Shown: positions 8,113 to 17,356 of the stretch, piece after piece
How positions within the stretch are numbered: the first letter of the stretch is position 1
How the letters are laid out: each line of letters begins with the position of its first letter
Assembly (NCBI GenBank): GCA_032718475.1
Contig: JAUCBJ010006755.1
Location: forward strand, 1 to 24,562
Length of the DNA stretch: 24,562 nucleotides
Reading direction: 5' to 3'
Source: Nemertoderma westbladi
Taxonomy: Eukaryota > Xenacoelomorpha > Nemertodermatida > Nemertodermatidae
The notes under the pieces: model-generated
What the model was told of the DNA's origin: nothing
Database searches by the model: none
Seen by the model: only the letters and a program-made list of their open reading frames with translations
Program-made: the position numbers and the translations under genes

Positions 8113-11100
8113 CTAAAATCGATATACATACGGTTAATGACGTCACTAATGATGTGAAAACCAACGGTTAATTAAATTGAATATAAATGTCGTTTTATTG
8201 ACAAGCTCATAACGTAATTAGCCGCTTTCGCACCAACTTTGCGACATTCCAACAGAAAAAAATATTCTGAGTAAACTTCTACACAAAATTAAAACTAAAA
8301 GTGAACTTAAAAATGAGACTATATAAATGCAAATGCACCCGACTAAAAAACGGCTTTTAAAGTTATATATAAGTAATAAACTTGAATATAAAACGCCAAT
8401 TTCTATAAATAATATAGTACAGGTATATTTCACTCTTAACTGCAACCCACCTGAGTCCATTTGTTGGTGTTCCAGGGCGCAGCCGACTATAATGTCGCTA
8501 AACTCAATATCCGGCAGCTCCGCATATAACTCAGTGGTTGCCATAACAGCGTAGCAGTAGACGAAGCAAGGGGGGTAGATGACGTCACTGATATCCTGTG
8601 ATATTCGTTTGAACCTGTTGAAAGTCCCCCAATATAAACAAACTCAAATTTAACCTGGCTAAATACCCAAATCTGGGCAAATAAATAAATATTATTATTA
8701 TCAAATTAAAGTAATTAATTAATTATTAAAAAAAGTTAAAGGCTCATGTGATAGTGTCGGGACATTTATAAACAAAGAGTAAATAGAAAGTTTACTTCAT
8801 TTTTTTATCTTATACGTATTCCGTTTATAATTATTTTACGTGGTAAACGCTGTTAAATTTTTGGTTTTGTTTAAGAGCCCCCACCCCTGGCCCCATCCCC
8901 CCCTCCAGTCAGTTAAAGATAATTAGATGGAATACGACTTCCTACAAGGAGTGCAAACTTACTCGTCTAGAATAGCAACTGAACGCAAGGCTCCCATTGG
9001 ACTAGTTACTGCGTACCAAGCTGCGTTGTCATAGTAACCTGATTCCATCATTGAATAATACGCGTCTATGTAGCTATCAACGTCAAATATACCCTCCTCG
9101 TCGTCTGATTGGTTGTCTGTTTCCATGGTACCCGGGATTGGTGGAATATCACAGGGCCGAATATTCCTGCATTAAAATAAAGATTTATATGAAATAAACT
9201 AACGATCGATTTATTTAATCAATTTAATAAAACATTTATCCTTTATTTTTATTCTAGGAAGAAAATGCCTATTTCTTCCGATTTGTGGTGTAATTCGTAA
9301 TAAGTATATTCATCGATTTCCCTCTGGGTAGCTTACTTGTGGCCGCTGCACTGCCGGCTAGGCCAGCTACGTAGACTGGGGCAGGAAGCTACATTGCTTT
9401 GCTACTATAACTTTTCGAAAAGGCGACACAGTTTCCTTCACGTGTGTACTTAGGTGCCGCTGTAGCCTTGCAGCTAAATAAAATAATTATAATGAAAATA
9501 ATATTCGTGTTAATAAAAAAAAAAGATTTTTAAGACTCAAATTTAAAAAAAGTTTACAAAAAGGGTTAGAAATCTGTTTTCTGTTCAAACATAATAACAT
9601 AAAAAGTATCAAAAATCATTAAAAGCCAACATTCATCGTCAATACGATTATATAAATTAAACCTTTTTGGATATGTTGAGGCTGAAGTGAGTTGTCATGG
9701 TATCAGTTTCGAAAGGAAAAGTTTATATAAATTCGAAATTAGCACAATTTTTTCGAAAGTAATATAATGAGGAGTAATGCTTAAATATGAATGTAAAAGT
9801 GACATTATAGATTTATAGAATTATAAAATGTTGTTTGTTATAAATACATATGAATCCCGCTTTATGAATATGATTCCCGTTTTATACCTAAGACTATCCG
9901 ATAGAGAGCGACACACATATTCATTGACGGCTCCATCAGCTCCCGTATACGACTCCATCAGTTTACTAGCCATAGTTACAATGTGAAGTTGTACACAAAG
10001 CCGCCGTTGCTTCCTTGTTAGGGTTAAATTATCATCAACTTTTGATTGAATACTAAAAACAATAACAATTATAAACAAGTAAAAACACAAAACAATTGAT
10101 GAAAATACCGGTAATAAAATTAAGCACTTACATTTATATATACGTAATAATTGACGGTCAATATTCAATTCTAAAAGTGGAAAGGTAGTGACAAGCCGAC
10201 TTGAGGGCGTTGCAGTGATCCATAATTGTTGGGGGGTTCTTTTTAAACTTATGGTACTACAGACACACGAATCATACAATGAAATAGTGATTAAAATAAA
10301 TTTAATTGGCAGTATGTGAACCTTTGTTTCTATAGTTGTGGCGATTTGATGTGGAATCAAAGAGTGAGGGAGGAATGGTTTCGCTTAAATTACTCCAAAC
10401 CTTTTCTACCTGGATTCCCTATTCTTACCACCATGTTACCACGTAATAAAATTTAAGAAATTCTACCACAAGTATTTTCACATTTACCTTATTATAATTT
10501 TATCGGGCCGTAAAATAACGTAAAATAAATGCAACTACTGTGGGTTACATTTTTTCACAAGGGAAAAAAGCAACAATTTTAGAATAAAAGTAATATTTCT
10601 ATAATTTCTTAATTTAATAAATATATTAAACTGATTGAAGGTTTACTCACGCGCTCTGTTTACTAGCTACAGCCCGTGTTGGCACATAGAGTTTCTCTTT
10701 ATGCTTCAATTCATTCAGTTCAGCTTCAATTTTGGTTAGAAATTGTTGTAAACGATCCTTGTCTGACATGTCAGCTACAGTAAAGCCGGGGAAAACCTAC
10801 GAAGGAAAACAATTAAATAAGAGCAAACGGAAAAGTCTTCTTAAACCGAGTGAAGATAGAACCGAAGAAGATCTGTAGAAATCAGAATACGAGAATTTTT
10901 TCAATATCAATTCCTTAGCAGTAGTATAAAATATTGCGAATATTGGGGTCTACAGGTTAACTTAAACAAATCACAGCTGTTGTTGTTTTCCGCAAAATAG
11001 GCAAGATACGAGGAAAAATGGAATTCCATGGGAAGGTTAGGAATTCCATGGGAATACCTGGGAATAAACTGATCATCTTCCGGGTCGTTTTTCATTGCCC

Positions 11101-14100
11101 AGAAGTCACTCTCCGAGAAGGACAGCAAGGCATACTTTGGACTTTTGCGTTATTTCGAGCCTTATGTCCCAGACGAAATTAATTAATTTGCACTCAATCA
11201 ATGCATTCAATCATTGTTTGCTAATAAATACACATCGCCGAAAGGCTACCTGTACGTGAAGGAACGGTTTTCACAGGCGTCATATCTGAGTAGTTTGGGT
11301 AACTATCCAGCTATCCGTAAATTAATTTCCCTCTTTAGATGCGGATCGCTTGATTTACATATTGAGGCATCAGGGAGGTGGTTCAACACACGGAGAGAAA
11401 AATAAAGGAGAATTTGCAATTTTAGCAACAGCGGGAAAATAGAGGATGAAATGCACTCCCTGCTAGAATGTAATTTTTACTAGTGGCGTGCAAGCACGCG
11501 GGATGTAAATCTTCAATCTTCAGAACACTTATTCTATTAATTAATTAAAATACTAATATTTAACTTTTTAAATCACTTTGTTCCCACTATATCACTATGA
11601 AATATAATTTATAGGAAATATCATGAACACCAGCTGTTATTGGTGAGATTTTACCATTGCGTCTATGGCACCTTTCGATTATTTCATTTTTTGCAAAAAC
11701 TAATGACTGTATTTTTTTGAAAATTGCTTTATAAACCCATTCAGACCATACACTACAGGAGGGAACTAAAAACAACACAATTGACCGGATAGTTTCGGAG
11801 CCTTTCGTGTGACAAACAAACTGACAGACAGACAAACAGACACGATTTTCTTACGGTCAGTAAATCTGAAGATTTAGAAATAAAATAATTAGAGATAAGT
11901 ACCTTCCTTATCGTTATTGCAACTCTCCCTCCATATATAAGTACTAAAGTACTATGAAAGTAATAATTATTTATTACATGGGAAAAAAAGTAAAACTTGT
12001 TTTCACTATTCTCGAGGCACTTTATTTACCGAGCGACAGTGAGGTTAATAAAGGGTCGAAACATGGCCTACGTCGAAAGAATATTTAAAAAAATATCTTC
12101 TTCTTTTATAGAAAAAATTCTTTTTTTCCCATGTAATACGTAATTGTATTCTTATTTTTGTTGCTTAATTCATTAATAAAACGTACAGCGATATAGTGTT
12201 ACCAAATAAATTTAACTATTTACTATATTGCTTCCATAGTTACTGAAAGTCAGATTACTGTACTCTTCAACTCCTGATGCTGCCTTACTCAATGTTTAAA
12301 TAATTTAGTGTTCTCGAATATTTATTTCGTAACGAGAGAGTCTCTTAAAAACATAAACCAACCAATATTGGATATTGAGTTCTGTTTTGGAGTACGCCGC
12401 AATTACGTGTAAACCTTTTCTACGTCAATGCTCTTTGAACACATTTAATAAAATTTAAGAAATTCCACCAAAAACGCTACCAATTAAAGTCATCCCAAAA
12501 TTGATGAAAATTTCACCAAAAAAATACGGACGCAATAAAAATGTATTCATCTCCAGGGGAAAATCGACGCAAATAACAGATGATTACTCTCATAAATAAA
12601 ACTGTAACCTGTTCTATTGTGTTTCTACTGTTGTTTTGGTTAAAATAACGTGCCACTGTAACCTGCTCCTTTCCCTAAATCGAGAATTCAACATTGAGGC
12701 GGGATATTAATTCGCCAAGGCGGGTTTTGCGTCCAGTTCCCCTAGGTTGACAAGTAATTATTTTTGGGGGATGAATAATTGTTTTTGGGGGTAGAATAAT
12801 TGTTTTTGCGGGTAGAATAATTGTTTTTGGGGGATGAATAATTGTTTTTGGGGGATGGATACTTGTTTTTGGGGGATGAATAATTGTTTTTGGGGGATGA
12901 ATAATTGTTTTTGGGGGATGAATAATTGTTTTTGGGGAATCAATAATTGTTTTTGGGGGATGAATAATTGGTTTTGGGGAATCAATAATTGTTTTTGGGG
13001 GATGAATAATTGTTTTTGGGGAATCAATAATTTTATTGGGTGATGAATAATTGTTTTTGGGGGATGAATAATTGTTTTTGGGGGATGAATAATTGTTTTT
13101 GGGGGTAGAATAATTGTTTTTGGGGGTAGAATAATTGTTTTTTGGGAATCAATAATTGTTTTTGGGGGATGAATAATTGTTTTGGGAATCAATAATTTTA
13201 TTGGGTGATGAATAATTGTTTTTGGGGGATGAATAATTGTTTTTGGGGGATGAATAATTGTTTTTGGGGAATCAATAATTGTTTTTGGGGGATGAATAAT
13301 TGGTTTTGGGGAATAAATACATTGTTTTTGGGGGATGAATAATTGTTTTTGGGGAATCAATAATTTTATTGGGTGATGAACAATTGTTTTTGGGGGATGA
13401 ATAATTGTTTTTGGGGGATGAATAATTGTTTTTGGGGGTAGAATAATTGTTTTTGGGGGTAGAATAATTGTTTTTTGGGAATCAATAATTGTTTTTGGGG
13501 GATGAATAATTGTTTTGGGAATCAATAATTTTATTGGGTGATGAATAATTGTTTTTGGGGGATGAATAATTGTTTTTGGGGGATGAATAATTGTTTTTGG
13601 GGAATAAATAATTGTTTTTGGGGGATGAATAATTGTTTTTGGGGATGAATAATCTTTTTGGGGGATGAATAATTGTTTTTGTGGGATGAATAATTGTTTT
13701 TGGGGGATGAATAAATGTTTTTGGGGAATCAATAATTGTTTTTGGGGGATGAACAATTGTTTTTGGGGGATGAATAATTGTTTTTGGTGAGGAGGACATT
13801 CAAAATTGGGGGATGAGAATTGGTGCTACAAAAAAATATATATGGTGCAAAATAATTTATTTTGGTGTTAAATCATCTAATTTGGGGTGGCCGTGGCATT
13901 CAATTAGTGGCGAGAAAAATATATAGAGTAAAATTAGCTAAAATTTTTCGAATGAAACACTAGATTTCAACGAAAACACCATAGAAACTAAAATGAACAA
14001 ATTTAAATTTAAAAAATATTTGTTTTGTAAAAAGTTGTTTCTGCAACTTGTTTCTGAAACTTGGTGCTGGAACCCTCTCAGATACAGAAACTTGTTGCTG

Positions 14101-15442
14101 GAACCCTCTCACACACAGAAACTTGTTGCTGGACTCCTCTCACACACAGAAACTTGTTGCTGGACCCCTCACACAAACAGAAACTTGTTGCTGGACCCCT
14201 CTCACACGCAGAAACTTGTGCTGGAACCCTCTCACACACAGAAACTTGTTGCTGGAACCCTCTCACACACAGACATTTGTTGCTGGACCCCTCTCACACA
14301 CAGAAACTTGTTGCTGGACCCCTCTCACACGCAGAAACTTGTTGCTGGACCCCTCTCACACGCAGAAACTTGTTGCTGGACCCCTCTCACACACAGAAAC
14401 TTGTTGCTGGACCCCCTCAAACACAGACATTTGTTGCTGGACCCCTCTCACACACAGAAACTTGTTGCTGGACCCCTCTCACACGCAGAAACTTGTTGCT
14501 GGACCCCTCTCACACGCAGAAACTTGTTGCTGGACCCCTCTCACACGCAGAAACTTGTTGCTGGACCCCCTCAAACACAGACATTTGTTGCCGGACCCCC
14601 TCAAACACAGACATTTGTTGCCGGACCCCTCTCACACACACAAACTTGTTGCCGGACCCCATCACACACAGAAACAAGTTTCGGAAACAAATTGCAGAAA
14701 CTTGTTGCTGGAGTCCTCACACACAGAAACAAGTTGCTCCGTGTGAGGGGGGCCTTAAACTAACAGGTTTGGTTTACTAACCTTCAGTGGTCGCCTCGGC
14801 CTGGGTTTACTGGCCCTTCGCTTCAGATCAGCCTTCAGGAACTCCTTCTCGTCGTATTTCACTTTGAGAGCGCGGAGTTGCGATACGAGACTCTCGTTGT
14901 CCGATTTAATGAGAGTCACTTTAGACTCCAACTCGCGTTTCCTTGAGTCGGAGGATGTACAATAATCTACTATAGTTATACGGAAAATAATTAATTAATA
15001 ATACATTCACCGCACCGGCTCCAAAACCTGGGAAATATTAACAAAGAAATACAACTCACCTCTCAGAATAATTTGAGTTAGTCGATGGTTGCGATGCCAA
15101 TGTTTTCATCTCCATTGCAACACGCGCTACATTGCGTTGACCCCCTTCGACGGCAGTTACGCACCGGTAGTACTCCCTATCTATACGCGACAGCAGTGGA
15201 CCGTAGACCCCACTGTATTCGGCGATAGAGAGGAGCGCCTCCCGGTAGATTCGGAAGACGCTGGAATCTACAGTGCCACCTGCCAGGTGGCGGTATCCCG
15301 AATCTATCTCTTCCAGCTCCGATATAATTTGTTTGATTAGTTTATCGGTAAATTCTTCAACCGCCGGTGGAAGACCGGTGGGTTTATCACGATCCGAACC
15401 GCCAGGGTTCGGCAGATCCGGAAGGATTTCGCTATTATTCAT
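7889..15442 (-). CDS. CLHC1: CLHC1-like gene, multi-exon (span of coding exons)
   Basis: Split minus-strand gene. Joining 15442-15060, 14941-14782, 11134-11058, (10872-10863), 10796-10651, 10052-9888, 9166-8963, 8614-8451 and 8112-7889 gives about 510 residues, against roughly 590 in vertebrate CLHC1. Every exon except the doubtful micro-exon has clear coding sense and phases agree across all introns. The N-terminal ~115 residues look like the TSNAXIP1_N domain, followed by a basic coiled-coil stretch. Near the C-terminus a clathrin heavy-chain linker-like segment (NAAWYAVTSPMGALRS) precedes the final helical part. The family is poorly characterised; expression in ciliated cells and sperm is expected from related proteins, and an X-box lies upstream. 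No enzyme motif is seen. The gene name rests on domain order and remembered family sequence, not on a database search. Confidence 0.75.
8451..8614 (-). CDS. CLHC1: CLHC1-like, penultimate coding exon
   Basis: 164 bp: one completing base, 54 codons, one left-over base. Acceptor TTTCAACAG lies at 8615 upward and the donor is AG|GTGGGT at 8451/8450. It starts FKRISQDISDVIYPP, continuing the clathrin-linker helix begun in the previous exon, and ends CALEHQQMDS. Both phases match the neighbours exactly, which decides the acceptor over a nearby CACAG. Confidence 0.8.
8963..9166 (-). CDS. CLHC1: CLHC1-like, clathrin-linker exon
   Basis: 204 bp: one completing base, 67 codons, two left-over bases. 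Acceptor AATGCAG is at 9167 upward and the donor GA|GTAAGT at 8963/8962. It begins NIRPCDIPPIPGTMETD, passes an acidic stretch (DNQSDDEEG) and enters DSYIDAYYSMMESGYYDNAA, then WYAVTSPMGALRS. This last part corresponds to the clathrin heavy-chain linker pattern in which helices repeat before a 'PKGILR' motif, the feature that gives CLHC1 its name. Confidence 0.85.
9888..10052 (-). CDS. CLHC1: CLHC1-like, internal exon
   Basis: 165 bp: one completing base, 54 codons, two left-over bases. The acceptor TTATTGTTTTTAG has a good pyrimidine tract and the donor is CTTAG|GTATAA. The protein segment runs IQSKVDDNLTLTRKQRRLC through TMASKLMESYTGADGAV to SLSDSL. Phases fit both neighbours, so the exon could be spliced in or skipped without breaking the frame. 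The longer open frame 9821-10360 includes intron sequence at both ends. Confidence 0.7.
10651..10796 (-). CDS. CLHC1: CLHC1-like, internal exon
   Basis: 146 bp: 48 codons and two left-over bases. The acceptor TTTTCCTTCGTAG has a strong pyrimidine tract and the donor is GCGC|GTGAGT. It encodes VFPGFTVADMSDKDRLQQFL, a charged helix, and LYVPTRAVASKQS. The 'PG(F/L)T...L' start followed by a helix and a 'YVP' motif agrees with what I remember of the middle of CLHC1. The other two frames contain stops, so the phase is fixed. Confidence 0.8.
10863..10872 (-). CDS. CLHC1: Possible 10-bp micro-exon of CLHC1-like gene
   Basis: The exon at 11058-11134 ends with two left-over bases but the exon at 10796 starts in phase 0. 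A 10-bp segment with a good acceptor (TTTCTACAG) and a weak donor (TCG|GTTCTA) would restore the frame, adding Arg-Ser-Ser-Ser. The intron to the next exon would be only 66 bp. This is inference from phase; a different border of the upstream exon could solve the same problem. Confidence 0.25.
11058..11134 (-). CDS. CLHC1: CLHC1-like, probable short internal exon
   Basis: 77 bp: 25 codons and two left-over bases, encoding YALLSFSESDFWAMKNDPED and a few more residues. The codon choice and composition look coding, unlike the AT-rich surroundings. The donor CCCAG|GTATTC is good. The acceptor (CCAAAG) lacks a pyrimidine tract, so its position is uncertain; it was chosen because phase 0 matches the exon before. 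Confidence 0.45.
12756..13787. repeat. 21-bp G-rich minisatellite with 333-bp higher-order repeat
   Basis: About 1 kb of a 21-bp unit of the type attgtttttgggggatgaat, with variants ending in gtagaat or gaatcaat. The variant gaatcaataattttattggg recurs at 13021, 13186, 13354 and 13519, spaced 165, 168 and 165 bp. The array is therefore itself duplicated with a 333-bp higher-order period. It lies inside the large CLHC1 intron. The long minus-strand open frame (332 codons of an IIHPPKT heptapeptide) exists only because 21 is divisible by three. Confidence 0.97.
14055..14746. repeat. 31-bp minisatellite
   Basis: About 22 copies of a 31-bp unit of the form gaaacttgttgctggaccc followed by ctctcacacaca, in the same CLHC1 intron as the 21-bp array and close to its donor-side exon. 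Variants (cacgcag, aaacacagacattt) recur in blocks, showing repeated local duplication. Because 31 leaves remainder one on division by three, all three plus frames cycle through the same peptides and stay open; none is a gene. Confidence 0.97.
14782..14941 (-). CDS. CLHC1: CLHC1-like, coiled-coil exon
   Basis: 160 bp: one completing base and 53 codons, ending in phase 0 at the donor CTGAAG|GTTAGT. The acceptor is CGACTCAAG just above 14941. It encodes KRELESKVTLIKSDNESLVS, a continued heptad-like helix with LRALKVKY, and a very basic end (KRRASKPRPRRPLK). The phase agrees with the first exon only with this acceptor; the open frame reaches further upstream in another acceptor context that would break the frame. 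Confidence 0.75.
15060..15442 (-). CDS. CLHC1: CLHC1-like, first coding exon (TSNAXIP1_N-like domain)
   Basis: 383 bp: 127 codons and two left-over bases before a consensus donor AG|GTGAGT at 15060/15059. The start ATG (15442-15440) is the first in the open frame. After a Pro/Gly-rich lead of about 25 residues comes a helical domain with VEEFTDKLIKQIISELEEI, then FRIYREALLSI and YGPLLSRIDREYYRCV. This pattern (start helix, 'YRE.....I..Y..Y.PLL..I...Y') is that of the TSNAXIP1_N family, found in TSNAXIP1, CLHC1 and relatives. It ends near LASQPSTNSNYS, the usual place for the switch into coiled coil. Confidence 0.8.
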
Positions 15443-15903
15443 GATACGAAAAGGAAGAGAGTCAGTACCATAAAGGACAGAAAGGAGGCAGTGTCGAACT
15501 AGATATGCACCTACCGCAGTACAGTTAGATTCGTACGTTTTCCTTTCCGTAAGTCAGAATTTATTAATCCATATCCATACTAGTGTTCCGATTTGTTTAT
15601 GCTTATCTATCTATGGCAGTATTATGGTAAACAATATATCCTGAGAACGTTAACTAACAGGACACACTAACTGGCTACCAATACCGCGATACCACCGCCG
15701 GTACACTGTTAAACGACATTATCAGATTATCTAGGCCTAGGCATATACATTAATACCAAACCAATACATATTATACTGAACATAATAATTCTGATTCTCA
15801 TTACTGAACGGCCTGACAGCCTGACGTGCTGACTGTATGCAGCAACCAAGGCAGCAACACAGCGGTAAATTGAAGCAGCTGGGCATTATTGATTGTTGTC
15901 ATG

Positions 15904-15916
15904 GTTGCCTGGTAAC
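15904..15916. promoter_or_regulatory. Candidate RFX X-box upstream of CLHC1-like gene
   Basis: GTTGCC T GGTAAC matches the X-box consensus (GTNRCC, short spacer, RGYAAC) at every position with a 1-base spacer. It lies about 460 bases before the CLHC1-like start codon. RFX factors drive ciliary genes through such sites in many animals, which fits the expected role of the gene. Single-site match, not tested. Confidence 0.5.
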
Positions 15917-15982
15917 GATTTCAACCAGGTTATTGTTTTTCTAGGTCCGCGTAGAAAGACCTCTAGTGCTAATATTCAATCC

Positions 15983-16020
15983 GTTGTTGGTGTTGGTGTT
16001 GTTGTTGTTGTTGTTTTTGG
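15983..16020. repeat. GTT-rich microsatellite
   Basis: Runs of gttggt and gttgtt with an interrupted end, in the CLHC1 5' flank. No further role visible. Confidence 0.85.
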
Positions 16021-16194
16021 TTTTGTTAATTTCCAGATAGGTTTTGGTTTTAAGATTTCGCGCTTGTTTTAATGGCTTTTCACCAAAATAATTTTGTTCA
16101 AAATAAACGTTGTTCGGGCCTTATTAGCCTCTACAGTCTACATGTTTACTCCAACCGTACTAAATTCGTAACCATGATTCGAATCTAATTGAAC

Positions 16195-16217
16195 ACCCCC
16201 CCCCCCCCACCCCCCCA
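16195..16217. repeat. Poly-C run
   Basis: A run of about 14 C, one A and then 7 C. Length is likely to be unreliable in an assembly. Confidence 0.9.
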
Positions 16218-16419
16218 TTGGGAAAACATCCAATGAAAGAATCTGTCTACGGTCTAGGAATTTCCTTGAATAGCGCAAAATCTAAAGTAACTGAGTAAAT
16301 GAACGAAGGTTAACAGAACAAAGTAAATACTGAAATGGCAAACTAGTCTGCTGATAAAGTAGATACTGGAATAAATATTTGCAAATTTGTCAGGAAACGT
16401 ACAGTATAAGCTATGTCGG

Positions 16420-16455
16420 ATGCCAAACCTCCCCACGTGTTGGGAGGTTTGGCAT
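16420..16455. repeat. Perfect 14-bp inverted repeat hairpin
   Basis: The arm atgccaaacctccc (16420-16433) is perfectly repeated in inverse at 16442-16455, around an 8-base spacer that contains the E-box palindrome cacgtg. It may be a fused pair of transposon ends or a structured site; no U-tract terminator follows. Confidence 0.8.
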
Positions 16456-16560
16456 GTTTTATCAAAATCAGATAAAATTCGACAAAATTAATCCAACGTT
16501 TCGAAATCTGTTTAAATCCCCTCCAAAACTATGACTGAAAGAAAGATAGCCCATTTAAAT

Positions 16561-16685
16561 GTGAAGAATACCAGACTTTCTACCGTTAAATTTCACTTTG
16601 CAGTTACCCCCATGTGAAGAATACCAGACTTTCTACCGTTATATTTCACTTTGCAGTTACCCCCATGTGAAGAATACCAGGTTTT
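16561..16685. repeat. 53-bp tandem repeat, about 2.3 copies
   Basis: Units starting gtgaagaataccag occur at 16561, 16614 and 16667. The first two are nearly identical; the third is partial. Confidence 0.95.
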
Positions 16686-16995
16686 CACCAAAAACACAGG
16701 TTACAGAACGGCTGAATTTAACCAAAACAATAAACAAATTAGTATATGTACAGGTTATAAGACAGAAATAAACGCTATAAAACACTTAATAAAGATAAAT
16801 TAAAAAAAAAAATCTTCATATATAAAATTCCAATAAAAAGTCAACCGAAAAGTGAAATCCTGGTATTAATACTAGAGGTCTCGCTCCGCGGACCTAACAA
16901 TTAGTAATCATATTGAAATTTGATTGAATTAGACAAAACATGCTAAACCTCCCTTACATAGTATCAACATTCTGCTGTTCTGTAATTATTACAGT

Positions 16996-17070
16996 CAGGG
17001 CCGGATTAACCTATAGTCAAACTAAGGCACGTGCCTAGGGGCCTCTGCTCAAGGGGGCCTCCAAAAAAAT
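16996..17070. mobile_element. Possible DNA-transposon end
   Basis: cagggccggattaacc followed by ggcacgtgcctaggggcc resembles the terminal sequence of hAT-type non-autonomous elements common in animal genomes. I could not find a matching opposite end, so this may be a solo or broken end. Confidence 0.3.
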
Positions 17071-17356
17071 TTATATGCATTAAAATTTTTATTTAGAATT
17101 AAAATTATATTATTTTTTATGCAAATTAGCAACATGTTTTTTTTAGCAACATTATTTTATGAAAGAACAGTTCGAGTGCAAATATTTTATGCGAAATAAA
17201 TACAAACATCCCACCATCATTTCACCATGACCATACCATAATACCGTAATAATACCGAGCTGGAAATATATACTGTACATTCATTTTATACATTTAGTAA
17301 AGTACAAAGTACCGGTACGGTATCTATCTACTGTATCCAAGGACTACTATACTCAA

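Noticed and set aside
8145-8590. tgacgtca (CRE-like) palindromes near 8138 and 8580
   Set aside because: One is in an intron and one is within coding sequence of the 3' end of the gene; no reason to call them regulatory.
9340-9480. Extra CLHC1 exon with TTTAG acceptor and ACAA|GTAAGC donor on the minus strand
   Set aside because: Every frame meets a stop before the donor, and the flanking exons already join in phase without it.
10907-11057. Continuation of the 73-codon minus-strand frame past 11058
   Set aside because: AT-rich, no coding character after the CCCAG|GTATTC donor; treated as intron.
12758-13799. 332- and 105-codon minus-strand frames of proline/histidine-rich heptapeptide
   Set aside because: They follow the 21-bp minisatellite exactly (21 divisible by 3) with no start context or flanking gene structure; an artefact of repeat length.
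12756-14746. CRISPR array
   Set aside because: Repeat units are contiguous without unique spacers and lie in an intron of an animal gene.
13993-14780. Three overlapping plus-strand frames of 232-256 codons
   Set aside because: All three plus frames are open only because a 31-bp stop-free unit cycles through frames; no real protein can be inferred.
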